Source: Persicaria tinctoria (lineage: Eukaryota; Streptophyta; Magnoliopsida; Caryophyllales; Polygonaceae). From it: a stretch of 64,000 bases of DNA. Below are positions 57,919 through 64,000 of this stretch, piece by piece. The stretch spans positions 8,310,188 through 8,374,187 of the forward strand of contig JBANSL010000013.1 of assembly GCA_037127255.1 (NCBI GenBank), written 5' to 3'. Below the pieces are notes generated by a model that ran no database searches, was not told where the DNA came from, and was given only the letters and a program-made list of their open reading frames with translations. How positions within the stretch are numbered: position 1 is the stretch's first letter; each line of letters begins with the position of its first letter. The position numbers and the translations under genes are program-made.

Positions 57919-59069
57919 ATATTCAATGGGCTTTTCTTGGTTTCAAGTTCTTTATAAAATTAATCTGAATTGGTTATTACGGAGTAATTCAGATTGCAAT
58001 TATCATCGTCAATCTAATTGGTTTCTCACTTGCGGAATTGCTGAAGCCCTAGTAATTAAACTATCAACAAATAGTAAATAAAGTAAAGAAGATATTCTCC
58101 GTTTATCCTTCATATATTCCAAGTACATGAGTTAAAACTTTTTTTTTTTTTTAACTATATATGTAAATCTATATTATCGATCAGTTTTATCACTCATAAT
58201 TCTCTTTTTTTCATTACCTAGCTAGCTAGCTAGAAATGTGGTTGGAGATTAATTAGATCGAATATCATTAATTTATAAGTTTCATGTTATTCCTTTTATT
58301 GATCGCTCTATATATTATCGTACATATATATGTCGACATGTAACATCAATCTTTGCTGTTTCAAGCAATTTACAGCAATGTGTCACTTCTCACTACTAGC
58401 TAGATACTTTGCTAGCTAAAGTACCTTATAAGAGAAACAATATGTATATGTGATTGATTACATATATGCATATCTAAATATATATACAAAAAGAGTCTAT
58501 CATATCATTGGTGATCATTAATTCAAATAATGCATTATATATCTCTCTGATGCTATAGTAATAAGCTAACAAGTGCTTGATAGTTGATATTTTCATTTTC
58601 GATTCGTCTAAAAGAGAGTATTAGTGCAAATTAACAGCAAGAGGAATTAGGGTTTCGGATCCGGTCTGAGAAAGATGGAGCAACTACATAACATACTGAA
58701 TATTCCAATAGTGAAAGGATTGTGGAATTGGTTCCCCCACCAACTAACAAAATTCACTTGCACTTGCCGAAAGTGAAAGATGAATAGCTATCTATATAGG
58801 TTGATTCCGTAGTGAACATGAAGGCTCTCTATCTAACTGGCTCTTGTGGCGGCATCAAGAGTTGCTCGCTCACGCCAAGGAATCTCACAACAGTTAACTT
58901 GTTACCTTTTCGGCTGCTTTCATGGCGAGCTTTTGATAGATATTCGATCATATTCTGCTCGCAGCATTGATTCATTTGCTCATCATACATCACTAGCAAC
59001 AAGTAGCACTCTAGTAAGATATTATTGATGGTACAAATATATATAAATAGCATATCTTGATGTCTATCA
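57919..59069. other. Intergenic; one tiny open frame
   Basis: AT-rich with a (CTAG)n run at about 58222. A 33-codon frame at 58675-58776 (MEQLHNILNIPIVKG...) follows a leader-like segment; it has no recognised family and is probably chance. No other gene seen. Confidence 0.3.
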
Positions 59070-60876
59070 TCAACCAAAGTTAAAAATAAAAATGATGGCC
59101 ACCATATGTATGAGTGTCAAAAGGACCCCATAAATCACAATGTAGCAGCTCAAAATTTCCATCAGCCAGAGATATGCTAGAATGAAAAGAAGACCGAACT
59201 TGTTTAGCAATAGGACAAACAACACAAGAGAATTCATTGTCATTGGTAGAGTCGGATTTTTATTACAATGAGAACGAGGAAAAAATATAGGAAGGGTGGG
59301 TGATGCAGCACACAATTTGGTAAGGTAGTTGGGAGGCAATGAGGCATGGATCTCAGAAGCAGGAAGCTAAGCAAGTAGTACAACCTTTCGTATTTTACCA
59401 ACTGCCATCTCCATCATCTTTGTAGGGTCCTGTATCACACACAGATTGTCAAATAAATGAACATGACAGTTAAGGTCCTTAATGAGGCAGCTCGGGGAAA
59501 TAAGATTGAATTTGAAGCTAGGAATAACTAACACATTTTCTAGCTTAAAATTTGGGGACAAGGTGATAGGTCTAGTGTGTGTGTGATCATGTCTCTATGG
59601 CCATTTGGAATATGAACATCTAGAGGTTTAGGAATATGTAACATATATAGAATTAAATAGTGTCTTATCTCAAGCCATATGATCGGTGGCTCCACTTTCT
59701 ATCACCCACAATTTTGAGTACCGAGACACATTAAAACTCAAAATGTTACCTGCCATGTTTGATTCAGACCTTTTGCTGCTCCATCAGGTTCATAAGAGAA
59801 CTCATCAGCTTTTGGCTCTCCTTAGACATACTTTGAAATAACTTGTAAGCATTCTCAGATCCTTCATCTGCAGATCTATTAGTGATATTGGCCAACGGTT
59901 CCTTGGAGTACTTCTTCTTCTGATCAGTATTAGGCCAGGAGCCTGAGGTTTGATCTTGCTCTTTGAGTGCCGATCGGAATATCCAATCAGTTCCCAACAA
60001 CTCTCCACATGATGATTGTCATTGCAATCCTCACAACGTCTCTTAATACCAGATTTGTCAGATCTTTCAATGCCTTTCATAGAGGTGAAGACAGTAGAGT
60101 CCACTTTGGAGTCCACCTGCTTCATACGAGAGCTGAGCTCATCTTGCACCAAGAGTGAGTGTGCATGACTTGCAGTAGGCAGAGGTGTGGATAATATATA
60201 AGAATTGACGACGAGCATCATCAAACTTCCCATTGAGCCCCATGAGAAATTGCATAAATTTGCTTTCATTCTCAGAAGCCTCAACTTGCGCATTTAGATT
60301 GCACTCACATTTTCCACAAGTGCAACGCACATGCAAGGTAAGACCAGGCAATTTTTGTCAAAAACCTTTGAGCTTGGTGCAATTTTGAATCTCCTTCTTA
60401 AGCTGAAACACCAGAGGCCTGTTTTTCTGACCATAGCTTTCTTCTAGATCATCCCACATATATTAAGCAGTATTGAATTCATCAAGTGTGGCATAGATTT
60501 CCTTTGATACAATGTTTAGAAGCCAAGAGCACACCATATCGTTACAGTGATGCCACCGAGTAGTATCCTCAGGAGATTCAACTACAGATCCAATAATCAG
60601 CCCCAATTTGTTTTTCACCGAGAGCTGAATTGTGGAGAGAATCATACCCGAATTATCCAATGGATGGATAAAAAAGAGGATTCTGAAGATCACCAGAAGT
60701 AATGTAGTCACGATGACGGAATTTCATGTCCTCCTTCCGGAGTTCCTCACATCATGGCCTCAGATCACAACACCAGAGCAAGATCGGGAAGAGAAGAGGT
60801 GTAGAGGTCAACTCGAATAGAGATCGAGTGGATCAAACGGCAAACAACCCCTAGAACACCCGATATGCGAATCAAT

Positions 60877-60888
60877 GCTCTGATACCA
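60877..60888 (-). other. Primer-binding site of the copia fragment
   Basis: GCTCTGATACCA on the plus strand reads TGGTATCAGAGC on the element's strand, the initiator tRNA-Met binding site. It lies three bases inside the LTR. Confidence 0.8.
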
Positions 60889-60891
60889 TAT

Positions 60892-61163
60892 TGATTCAGC
60901 AAGATCAAGATGCGAGACACACAAGAACACTCAGAGGAAGAGAAGGGAAAAAGCAGATCTCACATAAAACCATAAATTTTCATTACTTTGTTATAAGATG
61001 ATTACACACATATGAGAGACAACTATTTATACTAAGCTAAAGAGCTCAAGTGGTAGCTTATTTCACAAGTCACACAAGACTTATTTCGGTTACAACACAC
61101 ATTGCTGAGCCCACTTGATCAGCTGCTAACCACCAGCACGTGTGACCTCAAGTTGCCTCAACA
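60892..61163 (-). repeat. 5' LTR of the copia fragment
   Basis: A 272-bp TG...CA segment: on the minus strand it begins TGTTGAGGCAACTTGAGG and ends GCTGAATCA, just before the primer-binding site. No second LTR was found in the window. Confidence 0.65.
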
Positions 61164-63146
61164 ATAATTGATCCCTATAAAGACATCTAGTTAACACAGT
61201 TGTAAATTATTAACAAATCCATTGCCACAATCCATATATATATATATAGTAGTGTTTAGGTGCTTACATGTTCAGCTACTGGTAGTCCCAACTCCCAAAT
61301 GAATCAGCTCTTCATAGTTGTTAACAAAGGCAATGGTGTTTGATAAACTTTCCCCTTGATCATTATTATTCTCAGAAGTAAGTATATATAAATTACAGAA
61401 GAGAAAAACCAACTCCTATACAGCCGCACTAATGGAGGAAAGAAAGAGATATGCACTACACAAAATACGGAACTGATTTAGCTAAGAATTAGGAAACAAA
61501 TTTGACCCACTAGCTAACGTCTCTTATCAATAGTCAATTGCTAGCTTAAAGGCAAGACGAGCCAATAAAAACGTTTTGTTCAGGTATCTGAATGGATATG
61601 TGGAGGCGTGGAGCACGAGTCCACTGTGGCTATGCCCAAGTTTTGTTGGGTAGCCATGGATTGTGGTATTCGCCCATTCAGATACCGGAACAAAAACGAA
61701 ATTAAGAGCTAGAGATATGTAGAGAATAGAGATAGAGGTTTTGAGGGAGATGGTCTTTACTCTTTATAAATAATAAGAAGAAGAAGTAAAAGGGGGACGA
61801 GTAACGAATTAAATTAGAAGCTACAACGACGTTCCTACAAAAAAAGTACTGTAGAATAGTAATTTAGAAGCTGTGTTAAGTAGGTGAGTCATTGAATTTG
61901 TACTTGGGATGGTTTGTTAGAGGAATTGAATTTGTACATAGCCTGGCAGCTAGGTGAGTCATTGAAATTGTACTTGGTATGGTTGGTGAGTATATATAAT
62001 AGATCAGTTGTGAACGGTTAATTTGTGAACAAATTTATAGCGTTGCATTGATAAGATCAACGACTGAGATTTAAAGGAGAATTGAAAGAACAAAATTATT
62101 CGTTTGAAATAACATGGTTATTCGTACGTAACTCATATGAATAATTATGTTGTAATGAACGAATATTTTTTATATGAAAAGATTACTAATACACTTACAT
62201 TACATCAGTCGAATAATTATGTTGTTATATACGAATAATCAATCTATCTACAGTGGGGGGGTATTTGAACTTATGACCTATGGATTATTACACGTCATCC
62301 TTTGCTTTAAGACTTGACAATTGTAATATTATTTATAATCGATTTAGTAAGAAATGTTTTATACTTTTTGTAATGATTGAAGTTGTTCTAACAAATGGAA
62401 TTGATTATATTGCATTGTAATATGTTATAAGAATTTTTCTATCTCAACTCTAAAAGGGATGAAGGTGACAATCAAGTACTTCATCCATTCACAAATATAA
62501 ATCTTTTGATTTTTTGATAGGTTTGCTAAGCAAAAATTCCCTTCAATTTAAAATTCATACCCGAAAATCAAGAAGCCTTGGGGTCTATTTGGATCATTTT
62601 GCATTGTGGATTAATGCACAAAACATTAATACAATATTATGCATTATAAATCGTGTTGTTTCAAACCGACCCTAAGAAGACCACGGTGCACACAAGAAAG
62701 GAGTCAAGACACATCAAACTGGCATAGGACCAGGCTTGATCCTCTGATCTTGCTCCTCGATAGGGCTCCGGTATAGAGTTTGTGGTTCGGTTGCGATGGA
62801 GCACCATCCAAAACCGGAGCACGATACAATAGGCCAACATAACAAAGATGTTTAATCAAAGCCACAAACATAGCATGGCTGCCATTTGAGCAATTACTGA
62901 GTCTAGGAAGCAGAAATACATACCACTGCACAGTCTATGACCAGATGCTATAAAGAACAATACGCAATGAGATCTAACTACATGTAAACCAGATTAAAAA
63001 AAAAAGATAAAAAAAAAGGCAAAACCATTACACACTAGAGTTCAGGCTGCCAAAACCAGAAGTGATACTATAAGAAGGGCAGCATGAAGCTTACTTGCAC
63101 ATACAAAGTAGATGATGATGATCTGACATTCGCAATGGATGGGGGT
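61164..63146. other. Intergenic; possible orphan exon and hairpin
   Basis: At 61272-61370 on the minus strand a 32-residue frame (…LSNTIAFVNNYEELIHLG…) follows a possible AG acceptor and ends in TGA. It looks like a last exon, but no upstream exon was found. A strong hairpin lies at 61572-61697. A TATA-like TATTTATAAAG reads on the minus strand at about 61760-61770. The last about 450 bp include the 3' UTR of the malic enzyme gene. Confidence 0.35.
61572..61697 (-). ncRNA. Candidate microRNA precursor hairpin
   Basis: The outer arms CGTTTTGTTCAGGTATCTGA (plus, left) and its near-complement pair over about 25 bp with one mismatch and an offset; ATCTGAATGG is perfect in both. A second stem, CCACTGTGGCTATGCCCA with TGGGTAGCCATGGATTGTGG, closes on a short loop. 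About 20 extra bases bulge on the left arm. A TATA-like element reads on the minus strand about 65 bp upstream. No known microRNA sequence was recognised. It could also be a small foldback transposon. Confidence 0.35.

Positions 63147-64000
<854 letters not shown>

Larger units (their letters stand above)
59070..61163 (-). mobile_element. Truncated Ty1/copia retrotransposon (5' half)
   Basis: On the minus strand: the LTR at 60892-61163, the primer-binding site, then a broken gag. Recognisable parts are FIHPLDNSGM, KNKLGLIIGS, WHHCNDMVCSWLLN and QFLMGLNGKFDDARRQ. A zinc knuckle follows (CEDCNDNHHVESCW, spacing slightly altered), then the start of protease (LENVLVIPSFKFNLISPS) at 59370-59560. 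Frameshifts are frequent. Integrase, reverse transcriptase and the 3' LTR are absent. It is a decayed 5' fragment. Confidence 0.75.

Overview
This 64 kb window is nuclear DNA from a flowering plant, most likely a eudicot. Its genes are split by GT-AG introns and encode plant-specific families. The space between them is AT-rich and packed with plant transposons: Stowaway and Tourist MITEs, hAT and Mutator-like (MULE) elements, a LINE, a TRIM, and a copia fragment. No bacterial operons, CRISPR arrays or rRNA genes were seen. Placement below eudicot is not possible from sequence alone.

Host genes, left to right: a bifunctional nuclease (BBD/DUF151 family, 2582-5395, minus); a LysM receptor-like kinase of the LYK3 type (19187-24085, plus); a TauD/clavaminate-synthase-like dioxygenase converging on it (24443-26165, minus); a secreted glycine-rich protein with tandem repeats (27284-28545, minus); an unrecognised protein with a D-box-like N-terminus (32222-34143, plus); an AHP-type phosphotransfer protein whose phospho-accepting His is Gln, i.e. 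a pseudo-HPt (34670-36020, minus); and the 3' end of an NADP-malic enzyme running off the right edge (63147-64000, minus). Exon joins for the complete models were worked out by hand from splice sites, and they keep phase throughout.

Mobile DNA fills most of the rest. A 1.75 kb Pack-MULE (8542-10287) carries a broken piece of a RAP-like chloroplast gene. A decayed Kaonashi-type MULE (about 13.85-18.9 kb) retains a truncated transposase and a DUF1985 stub. A much better preserved relative spans 48175-57126 with near-perfect 9-bp target duplications. It carries a MURA-type transposase on the plus strand and a DUF1985-Ulp1 protease gene on the minus strand. The 36-48 kb stretch is a transposon graveyard: hAT elements with 8-bp duplications, one nested in a LINE; a solo LTR; a TRIM with LTRs, primer-binding site and 5-bp duplications; and a MULE-like element full of minisatellites.

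The most interesting items are the Ulp1-carrying MULE, whose protease triad is intact although an 83-bp palindrome shifts its DUF1985 frame; short motif arrays confined to its introns and spacers; the Pack-MULE; the pseudo-HPt; and an orphan hairpin at 61.6 kb that could be a microRNA precursor.
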